Positions 44,424 to 52,744 are shown, counted from the first letter of the stretch. The stretch: DNA of 64,000 nt from Streptomyces sp. B21-083 (GCF_036898825.1 NZ_JARUND010000001.1:496001-560000), one strand, 5' to 3'. Made by a program: numbers and translations. The notes: a model not told the origin generated them from the sequence alone.

Positions 44424-44439
44424 GAATGCGTTCGCATTC
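44424..44439. promoter_or_regulatory. Palindromic site between helicase and aldo/keto reductase
   Basis: GAATGCGTTCGCATTC: two perfect 7-base arms around TT. It lies in the divergent region, 83 bases before the reductase start. It is a good operator candidate; the binding factor is unknown. Confidence 0.5.
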
Positions 44440-44521
44440 CCCTGTTGGACCTCTGGGCGTCGGCGAGCAAGGGTGGTGGGGCACATCCCTACGTAGCGAC
44501 ATCCGGAAGAGGTCACGAGCA

Positions 44522-45379
44522 ATGCAGACTCGACGCATCGGTGACGTGGAGGTCAGCGCGATCGGTCTGGGCGGCATGCCCATGTCGATCGAGGGACGGC
44601 CGGACGAGGCCCGTTCCCTCGCCACCATCCACGCCGCGCTCGACACGGGTGTGACCCTGATCGACACGGCGGACGCCTACCACCTGCGCGCCGACGACGT
44701 GGGTCACAACGAGACCCTCATCGCCAAGGCGCTCGCCTCCCACGAGCGCGGCCCTGACGTCCTGGTCGCCACCAAGGGCGGACATCTGCGTCCCGGTGAC
44801 GGCAGCTGGACCCTGGACGGCTCCCCCGCGCACATCAAGGAGGCCTGCGAGGCCTCGCTTCGCCGCCTGGGCGTGGAGGCCATCGGGCTGTACCAGTTCC
44901 ACCGCCCCGACCCGAAGGTCCCGTACGAGGAGTCGGTCGGCGCGGTCCGGGACCTGCTGGACGAGGGCAAGATCCGTATGGCCGGAATCTCCAACGCCGA
45001 CCCGGACCAGATCCGGCGGGCCGACGAGATCCTCGGCGGACGTCTGGTCGCCGTGCAGAACCAGTTCTCCCCGGCCTTCCGCTCCAGCGAGCGGGAGCTG
45101 CGGCTGTGCGACGAGCTGGGCATCGCGTTCCTGCCCTGGAGCCCGCTCGGCGGTATCTCCCGGGCCGGCGACCTCGGTTCGGCGTACGCCCCCTTCGCCA
45201 GGATCGCCGCAACCCACGGCGTCAGTCCGCAGCGCGTGTGCCTGGCCTGGATGCTCGCCAAGTCACCGATGGTCGTGCCGATCCCCGGCTCCAGCCGCCC
45301 GGAGACGATCCGTGACTCCGCCGCCGCCGCTCGACTGACGCTCACCGCCGAGGAGTCGGCGGAGCTGGACGCCGTCTGA
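44522..45379 (+). CDS. Aldo/keto reductase
   Basis: A 285-residue NADPH-dependent oxidoreductase of the AKR fold. It begins MQTRRIGDVEVSAIGLGGMP, with DTADAY carrying the catalytic Asp/Tyr, ATKGG, IGLYQFHRPDP, AGISNADPDQI and a C-terminal VPIPGSSRPETIRD cofactor loop. The usual catalytic lysine is in VLVATKGG; the histidine is in YQFHRPD. ATG 44522 is chosen over an upstream frame that starts without a ribosome site. Substrate not predictable. Confidence 0.9.
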   Translation: MQTRRIGDVEVSAIGLGGMPMSIEGRPDEARSLATIHAALDTGVTLIDTADAYHLRADDVGHNETLIAKALASHERGPDVLVATKGGHLRPGDGSWTLDGSPAHIKEACEASLRRLGVEAIGLYQFHRPDPKVPYEESVGAVRDLLDEGKIRMAGISNADPDQIRRADEILGGRLVAVQNQFSPAFRSSERELRLCDELGIAFLPWSPLGGISRAGDLGSAYAPFARIAATHGVSPQRVCLAWMLAKSPMVVPIPGSSRPETIRDSAAAARLTLTAEESAELDAV

Positions 45380-45388
45380 GCCTCTGGA

Positions 45389-45412
45389 CGCCGGGCCCGC
45401 ACGGTCCCGGCG
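45389..45412 (+). terminator. Terminator after aldo/keto reductase
   Basis: CGCCGGG/CCCGGCG, 7-bp stem and 10-base loop, ten bases after the stop codon. Confidence 0.55.
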
Positions 45413-45566
45413 CCCTCTCGCTCCGTCACGGACGGACAACTCGACGCGGTTTGACGCGAGTTTGAAGCTCCGGACGTGTGTTCATGGTCAACAACGCCTA
45501 GAGTCTCCCCCTGGCCTCCGTGTGAGCGCCCGGTACTCAGTTCACCGCGACATGGGGGGAATCGGC

Positions 45567-46280
45567 GTGAGACGTCGATGGGTGAAGGTTCTGCTGATCA
45601 CCGCCGTGGTGCTCGCCGCACTGTTCACAGCGGCCGACCGCGCAGCTGTGCACTACGCGGACAAGGAGATCACACAGCTCGCCAAGGAGAAGTACGGCTA
45701 CGCCAACACCACCGACGGCCATATGGATGTGTCGATCGAGGGCTTTCCCTTCCTGACCCAGGCCGCCGCCCAGAGCTTCGATCATGTGACGCTGACCGCC
45801 GAGCGTTTCACCATCGACACCACGAACAACGCCCAGGGCGGCTATCTGGACGTCGACCGTCTCCACCTGGACCTGCGTGGTGTGACGGTGACCTCGCTGA
45901 CCGCGCGGAGCGCAGAGGCGAACCTCGCCACCGGCACCCTGACCCTCTCGTACAAGGAACTGTCCGGGGTGTTGAGCCGGCTCTCGGGCAACGGCGGCCC
46001 GTTGCGGGTGTCACGGGCGCCCGGATCCAACGGCCAGGCGGCACGCGTCAAGGTCTCGGGCACGGTCGACGGGACGGCGTTGAGTACCACGGGAACACTT
46101 CTGGCGCAGGGCACGGAACTCTCCCTGACGGTCCCTGGAGTCGAGAGTGCCGGAAACGTCTGGCGGGTCGGCCTTCCGCAGGGCGTCGGCTTCGAGGCGG
46201 CGCGCGCCACGGCGGACGGCGTCGAGATCAGCCTCGTCGGTCACCAGGTGACGCTCGGCTCGTCGCGCTTCGACGGCTGA
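45567..46280 (+). CDS. DUF2993 (LmeA-like) membrane-anchored protein
   Basis: A 237-residue protein: basic start RRRWVKVLL, one membrane segment (ITAVVLAALFTAADRAAV) and an external DUF2993 domain with the family opening DGHMDVSIEGFPFLTQAA. Relatives such as mycobacterial LmeA act in envelope lipoglycan metabolism, and the domain may bind lipid. GTG 45567 has GGGGGAA upstream; ATG 45552 lacks a ribosome site. No partner gene is evident. Confidence 0.82.
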   Translation: MRRRWVKVLLITAVVLAALFTAADRAAVHYADKEITQLAKEKYGYANTTDGHMDVSIEGFPFLTQAAAQSFDHVTLTAERFTIDTTNNAQGGYLDVDRLHLDLRGVTVTSLTARSAEANLATGTLTLSYKELSGVLSRLSGNGGPLRVSRAPGSNGQAARVKVSGTVDGTALSTTGTLLAQGTELSLTVPGVESAGNVWRVGLPQGVGFEAARATADGVEISLVGHQVTLGSSRFDG

Positions 46281-46410
46281 GGCGCCCGTCAGCCGTCGGG
46301 GGTGCCGCCGCCGCACCGGTCAGGAGAGGCGGCCTGGATGCTGAGGTGCTGGACCCGGGTGCGGACCGGTCGAGCAGCACCCGTGACGCCTCCTCCCGCG
46401 GACAGCGGCG

Positions 46411-47268
46411 CTACGGGAGCAGGCCCGCCCGGCGGGCCGCGGTGACGGCTTCGAGCCGGGTGCCGGTGCCGAGCTTGCGCATCACCGAGCGCAGATAGCC
46501 CTTCACGGTCTCCAGGCCGATGTCGAGCCGGTCGGAGATGTCCAGGTTGGTGCAGCCCGCGGCGACGGCGACCAGGACGTCCAGTTCACGCGGCGACAGA
46601 CTCGCCGCCGGTCCGGGAGAGGTCCGCTCGGCGCAGCAGCCCGACTCCAGCAGGGAACACACCTCGTGGAAGCGTTCCTTGAGGTGTCCCTCGCCGATCG
46701 TCTCGGTCAGGTCCAGCAACTCGGTGTGGACCGCGTGCACCTGCCGCAGGGGCGCCGCGTCACGGGGCGAGGGAGTGCTCCGCACGGCCCGGGCCTCCGA
46801 GAGGAGCCGGTGCGCGTGCTCGTGGGACGCGAGGAACTGCTCCAGGTCGCGAGCCGCCGCCGTCACCGCCGTCAGTACGCGGTCACTGAGCCGTACCGCC
46901 TCGCGTGACCCCACGAAGAGCGCGGCTCGTACCCTCGTACCCACGATCACGGGCGCCGCCACCATCGCCCGAACCTCCTCCTCCGCGATGAAGGAGTCGT
47001 ACTCGTGGCTGATCTGCCGCGCCGCCCGGTAGTCGCTCACCGCTGCGAGCCGACGTGTCGTCAGCACCTTGCCGATCAGTCCGGCGCCCGCGGTCACGGG
47101 AAACCCTCGGCGTCCCTGCGACTTCGCCCCGCTGGTCTCACCGATCCGCAGCAGCTGCGGGCCGACCACCCAGGCCACACCCGCGACAGCCATGCCGCTG
47201 TCCTTGCGCAGCGCCAGCACCGCGGCACGGGCGGCGGCGGCCTCAGCACTGTCCTCCGCCGGCAACAC
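46411..47268 (-). CDS. GAF-LuxR transcriptional regulator
   Basis: A 285-residue protein: an N-terminal GAF-like sensor (GKVLTTRRLAAVSDYRAA then MVAAPVIVGTRVRAALFVGS), a helical linker and a LuxR helix-turn-helix (LSPRELDVLVAVAAGCTNLD through VKGYLRSVMRKLGTGTRLEA). No phosphoacceptor domain. GTG 47268 has AAGGAG 12 bases upstream. It is a clear paralogue of the regulator at 48289, in the opposite orientation, about 1 kb away. Such regulators are common next to catabolic or specialised-metabolism genes. Confidence 0.85.
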   Translation of the reverse strand: MLPAEDSAEAAAARAAVLALRKDSGMAVAGVAWVVGPQLLRIGETSGAKSQGRRGFPVTAGAGLIGKVLTTRRLAAVSDYRAARQISHEYDSFIAEEEVRAMVAAPVIVGTRVRAALFVGSREAVRLSDRVLTAVTAAARDLEQFLASHEHAHRLLSEARAVRSTPSPRDAAPLRQVHAVHTELLDLTETIGEGHLKERFHEVCSLLESGCCAERTSPGPAASLSPRELDVLVAVAAGCTNLDISDRLDIGLETVKGYLRSVMRKLGTGTRLEAVTAARRAGLLP

Positions 47269-47712
47269 GAGCGGGTCGACTCCTTGTCCGAGTACTGCGT
47301 CAACGATCCTGCCGGGACGGCGGTTCCCTGCCCCTCCTGGTGCGCCGAGGGGCTACTCCACCGTCGCCAGGAGAACAGTTCTGCAAGTACCCTTCGGCGT
47401 CAAGTACCTTTCGAGAACAGGTAGTTGACCGTTCTTCACCTTTCGCCGGAGTGGTGCGCCCGCCTTCGGGATCCGGCGCGACCGCGGACGACTTTCGGTG
47501 CCCCCTCATCCGGGGGTAGCTGGGCGGCGCGGTTTAGCTCAATCTTGGTGCCAGTCGAGCCGCTTCGCGGTCCGGAGAACGGGATGTACAACCGTATGAC
47601 CCGTCGCCCGGGCCGCGCGCACCACCCCCAGCGCGAGGCCCGCCGGACCCGAGGCCGTCGTGTCCACCCGACAGCTGCGAGCCCGCACCCCCCAGAGAGG
47701 AACCCCTCCCCC

Positions 47713-47853
47713 ATGGATTTCTCCCGCTCACCGCTTCTTGCCGGCCTCAGAGAAAGCGCTGTCGTCGAGCCGTGCCACGCGCCGGCCGACACCGGCGGCG
47801 ACCACAGGTTCGGGATGCCTCCGCCCGCGGTCCCGCGAGCCTTCGCCGACTGA
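47713..47853 (+). CDS. Candidate 46-residue peptide
   Basis: A short frame with good codon bias begins MDFSRSPLLAGLRESAVVEP, has one cysteine, and ends PPPAVPRAFAD. AGAGGAA lies about 12 bases before the ATG. It stands in the otherwise empty gap between two GAF-LuxR regulators. It has no leader-core pattern that I recognise, so it may be a small protein, a gene remnant or chance. Confidence 0.35.
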   Translation: MDFSRSPLLAGLRESAVVEPCHAPADTGGDHRFGMPPPAVPRAFAD

Positions 47854-47896
47854 CCCGGCGCCACGGACACGGGCCCCCATCCGTCTGGTGGTACAT

Positions 47897-48292
47897 GTGA
47901 CACACACCGATCCGAGCGGCTCACCCGAGACCAACGCCGATCGCCGGGACGTACGGGACCGGCTGGAACCGCGTCGCCTCGTCCACACCTACGCGTCCAC
48001 CCCGGACCGGCGGAACCCGAAGGTGTTCGCTTCGCTGTTCGACGACGACGGCGAGCTGATCCTGAATTCCCCGGCCGCGGACAGCGCCTCGGGGGAGACC
48101 GACCGTCTCGCGCACGAGACGTACGCGATGCCGCGGACGCCAGAACGCGCTTGCGCGCCATCCACCACCGCGGCTCCTACCGGCGTACGACAGGAACCTG
48201 CCCACCGGCCACTGACCCCGGCCGCTCCCGCCCCCCAGGGAACGCAACACCGGAGCACTCTGTGCTCCCGCGCAGACCGAGGAAACGTATGA
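47897..48292 (+). pseudogene. SnoaL/NTF2-like gene fragment
   Basis: From GTG 47897 the frame reads RRLVHTYASTPDRRNPKVFA, SLFDDDGELIL and DRLAHETY, the first helix and strand of a SnoaL-like (NTF2 fold) protein, where the normal pattern is aldRRDwdafaslFaDDgel. After about residue 75 the sequence turns into a low-complexity Pro/Thr/Ala run, while another frame continues protein-like (RLRAIHHRGSYRRTT). A frameshift or deletion has therefore removed the second half. It overlaps the next regulator start by four bases. Confidence 0.55.
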
Positions 48293-49158
48293 CAGTGAAA
48301 CCACCCCCCGTTTCGGACGACGACCGCCAACTCAAGCGCGCCATCGACGCGTTACGCCACACCACCGGCGTGGATCTCACTTTCGGTGGTGTCGTGACCA
48401 GAGGACGGCACGCGCAGCTCACCGAGTTCGCCGGCAACTCGACCAGAGCCCTCACGGGGCTGACTCTCGGGTTCGGCATGGGACTCGGCGGCAAGGCGGT
48501 GGCCCTGCACCGCCCCATCGCGGTCAACGACTACGCGAACTCCAAACGGATCAGCCATCACTACGACCTCATGGTCGCCGCGGAGGGCATCCAGGCCGTC
48601 GTGGCGGCCCCCGTGGTGGTGAACCGCACGGTACGGGCGGTGATGTACGGCGCGGTCCGCCAGTCCGTCGGGCTGGGCGACCGGACGGTCGACGCCGTCA
48701 TGGACACCGCCCGCGCCCTGGAACAGAACCTGGCGGTGCGCGACGAGGTGGTGCGGCGCCTCGGCCTTCTCGACGAGCCCGTGGGTGCCGGCGAGCGCCC
48801 GCCCGAGCCGGCGTCCCCCCGCTGGGAGGCGATTCGCGAGGCATACGCCGAGCTTCGGGTGCTCGCCCAGCACGTCACGGACAGCGACCTGCGCGAGCGG
48901 GTCGCCGCGTTGAGCGACAAACTGGCCGACGCCGGAGCGCCCGCCTCCCGGCGTCCGTCCGCCCCAGCCCTCTCCGCACGAGAACTCGACGTCCTGTCGT
49001 GCGTCGCGCTGGGGCGGACCAATACCGACGTGGCGGATGAACTCGGCCTTCGGGCCGAGACGGTGAAAAGCTATCTGCGCAGCGCCATGCGCAGGCTGGG
49101 ATGCCATTCACGTCTGGAAGCGGTCATGACCGCCCGCCAATTGGGTCTGCTGCCCTGA
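48289..49158 (+). CDS. GAF-LuxR transcriptional regulator
   Basis: A 289-residue paralogue of the 46411 regulator. It has a GAF-like sensor (GGKAVALHRPIAVNDYANSK, VVAAPVVVNRTVRAVMYGAV), a helical linker and a LuxR helix-turn-helix with LSARELDVLSCVALGRTNTD and VKSYLRSAMRRLGCHSRLEA. ATG 48289 has GAGGAAA six bases upstream. It is convergent with the ethylene-forming-enzyme homologue, about 125 bases away, and might regulate it, though the gene order does not show this. Confidence 0.86.
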   Translation: MTVKPPPVSDDDRQLKRAIDALRHTTGVDLTFGGVVTRGRHAQLTEFAGNSTRALTGLTLGFGMGLGGKAVALHRPIAVNDYANSKRISHHYDLMVAAEGIQAVVAAPVVVNRTVRAVMYGAVRQSVGLGDRTVDAVMDTARALEQNLAVRDEVVRRLGLLDEPVGAGERPPEPASPRWEAIREAYAELRVLAQHVTDSDLRERVAALSDKLADAGAPASRRPSAPALSARELDVLSCVALGRTNTDVADELGLRAETVKSYLRSAMRRLGCHSRLEAVMTARQLGLLP

Positions 49159-49282
49159 GAGCGGAAAGGCCTCCGGGAGACAAAAGGCCACGGCAGGAAA
49201 GCGAAACACCCGCGGGCGGTCTGGCGAATTCGGGAAAGGTACGCGCCGGGCCGCACTGGTCAGTTCCGTGCGAGGACACGGT

Positions 49283-50326
49283 TCAGGAAGTGAGGGCTTC
49301 TTTGCGGAGCCGTTCGAGGACGGCCAGCCGGTCCTCCTGCTCGATACGCCCGGTGGTGGAGCGGTCGGGATAGCAGCGCATGAACATGTTCGTGAAATGC
49401 GTGCCGTAGTGGATGAACTCGTCCCCCTCGGGCGCGTCCAAAGGACGGGCCACTGCCTGGAAGGACGGCTCGTGGAAGTACGCCATCGTAAAACGCTCAC
49501 GGTCGGCCAGGCGCACCTTGTGCGGGGTGGAGAGGAGGGTTCCGCCGGTGATGAACTGCATGATGTCGCCGGGGAACACGGTGAAGACCGAGGGCGCCGG
49601 AGCCACGAAGGTCCAGGGGTCCTCGTTCTCGAAGCGCCCGGCCATGGACTCGTCCGGCAGCCAGTTGCGCCCCCGGGACTCGCCGGGGACGGGCGGCCGT
49701 ATGTAGAGACCGCCGACCTCGTCCTGGGCGGCGATGACGAGCAGACCGTAGTCGGTGTGGGAGCCGATACCTCGCTCGGAGGTGGCGTCCGCCGGCGGGA
49801 AGCGCAGCACCCTCATGTGGTGCCAGCCGTCGTCGGTGAGCCGTGTGAAGTGCTCCATGTCGTCCAGGCCGAGACCCAGCGCGGTCAGTTGGAGCAGTCG
49901 GTGGCCGATGTCTCCGACGACGCCCATGTAGTCCTTCATGGCGGCGGCGTACTGGTCGGACGGCCAGGGCGCGGGGCCGTGGCACGGCCACCTGTCGAGG
50001 ACACGGGGGTCGTCCTCGGGGATGTCGGGGCAGACGGTGAAGATCTCCGAGCCGTCCTTCTCCCCGGCCGTCTCCTCCTCGCCGGACGCGACATATCCGC
50101 TGTAGGTGAGGTCGGAGACGTACTGGGTCTTCTCCTTGAGCGGCCGGCTGACGAAGGCCCTGGATGCGTCGAGGGCCCGTCCGGTGGCAGCATCCTGTTC
50201 GGGAGTGGCCTGGATCTGGAAGATACCGTCGACCTGCCAGGCGGCGATGAGTGCCCGACCGAGTAACCGGTCGGCGTCACTGCCCTCGACGGTCGGAGGC
50301 AGTGGGAAAGTCTGCAGTTCGGTCAT
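49283..50326 (-). CDS. efe: Ethylene-forming enzyme homologue (2-oxoglutarate/Fe(II) oxygenase)
   Basis: A 347-residue oxygenase that matches the Pseudomonas ethylene-forming enzyme, as I remember it, over its whole length, from MTELQTFPLP to the end: DLTYSGYVASGEE, WPCHGPAPWP, DGWHHMRVLRFPP, GSHTDYGLLVIAAQDEVGGL and FTNMFMRCYPDR are nearly identical. Iron ligands H190, D192, H269, the 2-oxoglutarate arginine R278 and arginine-site residues E84, T86, R172, Y193, R317 are present; residue 85 is Glu where Pseudomonas has Val. The Pseudomonas enzyme turns 2-oxoglutarate into ethylene and also oxidises L-arginine. ATG 50326 has TGGGGA upstream. No partner genes adjoin it. Confidence 0.88.
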   Translation of the reverse strand: MTELQTFPLPPTVEGSDADRLLGRALIAAWQVDGIFQIQATPEQDAATGRALDASRAFVSRPLKEKTQYVSDLTYSGYVASGEEETAGEKDGSEIFTVCPDIPEDDPRVLDRWPCHGPAPWPSDQYAAAMKDYMGVVGDIGHRLLQLTALGLGLDDMEHFTRLTDDGWHHMRVLRFPPADATSERGIGSHTDYGLLVIAAQDEVGGLYIRPPVPGESRGRNWLPDESMAGRFENEDPWTFVAPAPSVFTVFPGDIMQFITGGTLLSTPHKVRLADRERFTMAYFHEPSFQAVARPLDAPEGDEFIHYGTHFTNMFMRCYPDRSTTGRIEQEDRLAVLERLRKEALTS

Positions 50327-50431
50327 GTCCCCACCATGAACCGGACGCAAGCGATCCACCACCCCCTTCTGAGGGGGCCGGGCCGACAACAGACGTACCG
50401 GCAACACACGTACCGACAAAGGGACTTACGA

Positions 50432-50719
50432 ATGATCGTCTTCGGCACCAAGGGATATCTGTACCAGCTCGCGATACTCACGCTGGTGTGCGGCCATTGC
50501 GGGAATCCGTCGGCGCACGCGCTGCGGAAGCGCGTCACCAAGTTCACCTTGTTCTTTGTGCCCCTTTTCCCTTTCTCGACCAAGTACCTGACGCAGTGCA
50601 CCTTCTGCGGTGCGGAGCAGAAGGTGACCAGGGAGCAGGCGGAGCAGTTGCGGGGCGTCGGCGGCGGCGCCGGTGACCGGACGAACACGCCGCCGCAGCA
50701 GCAGTCCTACCGCCCCTGA
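50432..50719 (+). CDS. Zinc-ribbon membrane-associated protein
   Basis: A 95-residue protein starting MIVFGTKGYLYQ with a split zinc ribbon (CGHCGN and CTFCGA, two CxxC knuckles) around a hydrophobic/basic stretch, VTKFTLFFVPLFPFSTKY. It matches the small zinc-ribbon (zinc_ribbon_15-like) proteins of actinobacteria. The upstream frame to 50336 carries a repeated ACGTACCG(G/A)CA word and is not included. Function unknown. Confidence 0.75.
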   Translation: MIVFGTKGYLYQLAILTLVCGHCGNPSAHALRKRVTKFTLFFVPLFPFSTKYLTQCTFCGAEQKVTREQAEQLRGVGGGAGDRTNTPPQQQSYRP

Positions 50720-50771
50720 ACCCGGGCGCCCACGGTCGTCGCGGGCGGCCCCGTTCGCCCATAAGTCCACT

Positions 50772-50785
50772 TTATGAGCTCATAA
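50772..50785. promoter_or_regulatory. Perfect AT-rich palindrome upstream of fprA
   Basis: TTATGAGCTCATAA, a perfect 14-bp dyad in an AT-rich patch that is rare in this genome. It lies 20 bases before the iron box and about 85 bases before fprA. Likely an operator for an unidentified regulator. Confidence 0.55.
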
Positions 50786-50804
50786 CCCCGACCCCCGTAC
50801 CAGC

Positions 50805-50828
50805 TTAGGCTTGCCTTAGCTTAGGCTT
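50805..50828 (+). promoter_or_regulatory. Probable iron box (DmdR/IdeR type)
   Basis: TTAGGCTTGCCTTAGCTTA (50805-50823) matches the 19-bp DtxR-family box TTAGGTTAGGCTCACCTAA at about 13 positions, and a further TTAGGCTT follows. In Streptomyces the DmdR proteins use this site to repress genes under iron sufficiency. Placement before fprA implies iron-dependent control. Confidence 0.6.
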
Positions 50829-50869
50829 CCTTCGAAGATCTCTTGTCATCGCTCGAAGGGAACCTGATC

Positions 50870-52234
50870 ATGCCTCGCCCACTGCGGGTGGCCATTGTCG
50901 GAGCCGGCCCCGCCGGGATCTACGCCGCCGACGCGTTGCTGAAGTCCGCAGTGGCCGCGGAGCCCGGTGTGTCCATCGACCTCTTCGAGCGGATGCCGGC
51001 CCCGTTCGGGCTGATCCGGTACGGCGTCGCCCCCGACCACCCGCGCATCAAGGGCATCATCACGGCCCTGCACCAGGTGCTCGACAAGCCCCAGATCCGC
51101 CTCTTCGGCAACGTCGACTACCCGGGCGACATCAACCTGGACGATCTGCGCGCCTTCTACGACGCGGTGATCTTCTCCACGGGTGCCACGGCCGACCGGG
51201 CCCTCGACATACCCGGCATCGAGCTGGACGGCTCGTACGGCGCCGCGGACTTCGTCTCCTGGTACGACGGACACCCGGACGTGCCGCGTACGTGGCCCCT
51301 CGACGCGGAGAAGGTCGCCGTCCTCGGAGTCGGCAACGTCGCACTCGACGTGGCACGCGTCCTGGCCAAGACGGCGGACGAGCTGCTGCCGACGGAGATC
51401 CCGCCGAACGTCCACGAGGGGCTCAAGGCCAACAAGGCGCTGGAGGTCCACGTCTTCGGCCGCCGCGGCCCGGCGCAGGCCAAGTTCAGCCCGATGGAGC
51501 TGCGCGAGCTGGACCACTCCCCCAACATCGAGGTCATCGTCGACCCCGAGGACATCGACTACGACGAAGGCTCGATCGCGACCCGGCGCGGCAACAAGCA
51601 GGCCGACATGGTCGCCAAGACGCTGGAGAACTGGGCCATCCGCGATGTCGGCGACCGGCCGCACAAGCTGTTCCTGCACTTCTTCGAGTCACCGACCGAG
51701 ATCCTCGGCGAGGACGGCAAGGTCGTCGGCCTGCGGACGGAGCGGACCGCTCTCGACGGCACCGGCAACGTCAAGGGCACCGGCGAGTTCAAGGACTGGG
51801 ACCTCGGAGCGGTCTACCGCGCGGTGGGCTACCTCTCCGACAAGCTGCCCAAGCTGCCCTGGGACGTCGAGTCGGGCACCGTTCCCGACGAGGGCGGCCG
51901 AGTGGTCCAGGAGACCGGCGAGCACCTCCCGTCGATGTACGTCACCGGCTGGATCCGGCGCGGCCCCGTGGGGCTGATCGGGCACACGAAGGGCGACGCC
52001 AACGAGACCGTCGCCAATCTGCTGGACGACTACACCAACGGCCGCCTTCCCGAGCCCGCTTCGCCCGCCCCGGAGGCGGTGGACGCGTTCCTCGGCGAGC
52101 GGGACGTCCGCTTCACCACCTGGGAGGGCTGGCACCGGCTGGACGCCGCGGAGAAGGCTCTGGGCGAGCCCCAGGGCCGCGAGCGCGTGAAGATCGTCGA
52201 GCGCGAGGACATGCTCCGGGCCAGCGAGGCGTAA
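50870..52234 (+). CDS. fprA: Ferredoxin/flavodoxin-NADP+ reductase FprA
   Basis: A 454-residue adrenodoxin-reductase-like flavoprotein. The N-terminal FAD site is VAIVGAGPAGIYAADALL. The NADP site is VAVLGVGNVALDVARVL with HVFGRRGPAQAKFSP downstream. The C-terminal FAD contact is TGWIRRGPVGLIGHTKGDANE. The usual length is about 450. It passes electrons between NADPH and ferredoxin for P450s and iron-sulfur enzymes. ATG 50870 has AAGGGAA upstream; the longer start at 50843 has none. The upstream iron box suggests induction at low iron. A 19-bp terminator follows. Confidence 0.93.
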   Translation: MPRPLRVAIVGAGPAGIYAADALLKSAVAAEPGVSIDLFERMPAPFGLIRYGVAPDHPRIKGIITALHQVLDKPQIRLFGNVDYPGDINLDDLRAFYDAVIFSTGATADRALDIPGIELDGSYGAADFVSWYDGHPDVPRTWPLDAEKVAVLGVGNVALDVARVLAKTADELLPTEIPPNVHEGLKANKALEVHVFGRRGPAQAKFSPMELRELDHSPNIEVIVDPEDIDYDEGSIATRRGNKQADMVAKTLENWAIRDVGDRPHKLFLHFFESPTEILGEDGKVVGLRTERTALDGTGNVKGTGEFKDWDLGAVYRAVGYLSDKLPKLPWDVESGTVPDEGGRVVQETGEHLPSMYVTGWIRRGPVGLIGHTKGDANETVANLLDDYTNGRLPEPASPAPEAVDAFLGERDVRFTTWEGWHRLDAAEKALGEPQGRERVKIVEREDMLRASEA

Positions 52235-52250
52235 GCAGCACCGAAGGAGC

Positions 52251-52292
52251 GACAGGGCTCGGCTCGCGGGACACCGCGAGCCGAGCCCTGTC
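52251..52292. terminator. 19-bp perfect terminator hairpin
   Basis: The arms 52251-52269 and 52274-52292 (GACAGGGCTCGGCTCGCGG and its complement) pair perfectly around a 4-base loop, between fprA and the convergent YkvA-like gene. Likely bidirectional. Confidence 0.85.
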
Positions 52293-52300
52293 GTCGTCCC

Positions 52301-52624
52301 TCACCAGCTCTTGTCCGGGCGGCCGGTCGGCGCGGAGTCGAGTTCCTGCCCACCGTCCAGCTCCCGTGCCTGTGAGCGCAGACTGCGCAGGGCCAGCAGG
52401 AGTACGCCGATGTCGTCCAGATAGACGGGGTCGGGCACGAGGTCGGTCGGCAGCACCAGATAGGCGATCGCGCCCCAGAAGACCCAGCGCGAGCCCGTCG
52501 GCAGACCCGCGCGACGCAGATCCCGTCGGGTTCGGACCAGCCGTACCAACACGATGCCCGCGACGGCCAGCGCGGCCACCGCCAGGACCGCGACGATCAG
52601 GATCAGTGTCGTGGTGGAATCCAT
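52301..52624 (-). CDS. YkvA/DUF1232 family small membrane protein
   Basis: A 107-residue protein: an N-terminal membrane segment (ILIVAVLAVAALAVAGIVLV), basic loop, and the DUF1232 signature YLVLPTDLVPDPVYLDDIGV. The family is widespread but of unknown function. ATG 52624 is the only start. The next 408 bases to the right contain a promoter for the DUF485 gene and no other gene. Confidence 0.8.
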   Translation of the reverse strand: MDSTTTLILIVAVLAVAALAVAGIVLVRLVRTRRDLRRAGLPTGSRWVFWGAIAYLVLPTDLVPDPVYLDDIGVLLLALRSLRSQARELDGGQELDSAPTGRPDKSW

Positions 52625-52744
52625 CGCCCCTCCGCCGTTCCAGGCCTGCCTTCGCCGCGACCTTCCTACCCTTCGCTTTCCCCTTCACGATGTCTCCACA
52701 CCGCGCTTCCCCACCTCTCGGTGCAGCACACCCGTACGGCACAT

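Noticed and set aside
47525..47600. Possible tRNA (GGTTTAGCTCA-like stretch)
   Set aside because: No acceptor or anticodon stem could be formed around it.
49283..50326. Isopenicillin N synthase or a beta-lactam cluster
   Set aside because: Sequence follows the ethylene-forming enzyme throughout, and no peptide synthetase or transferase genes adjoin.
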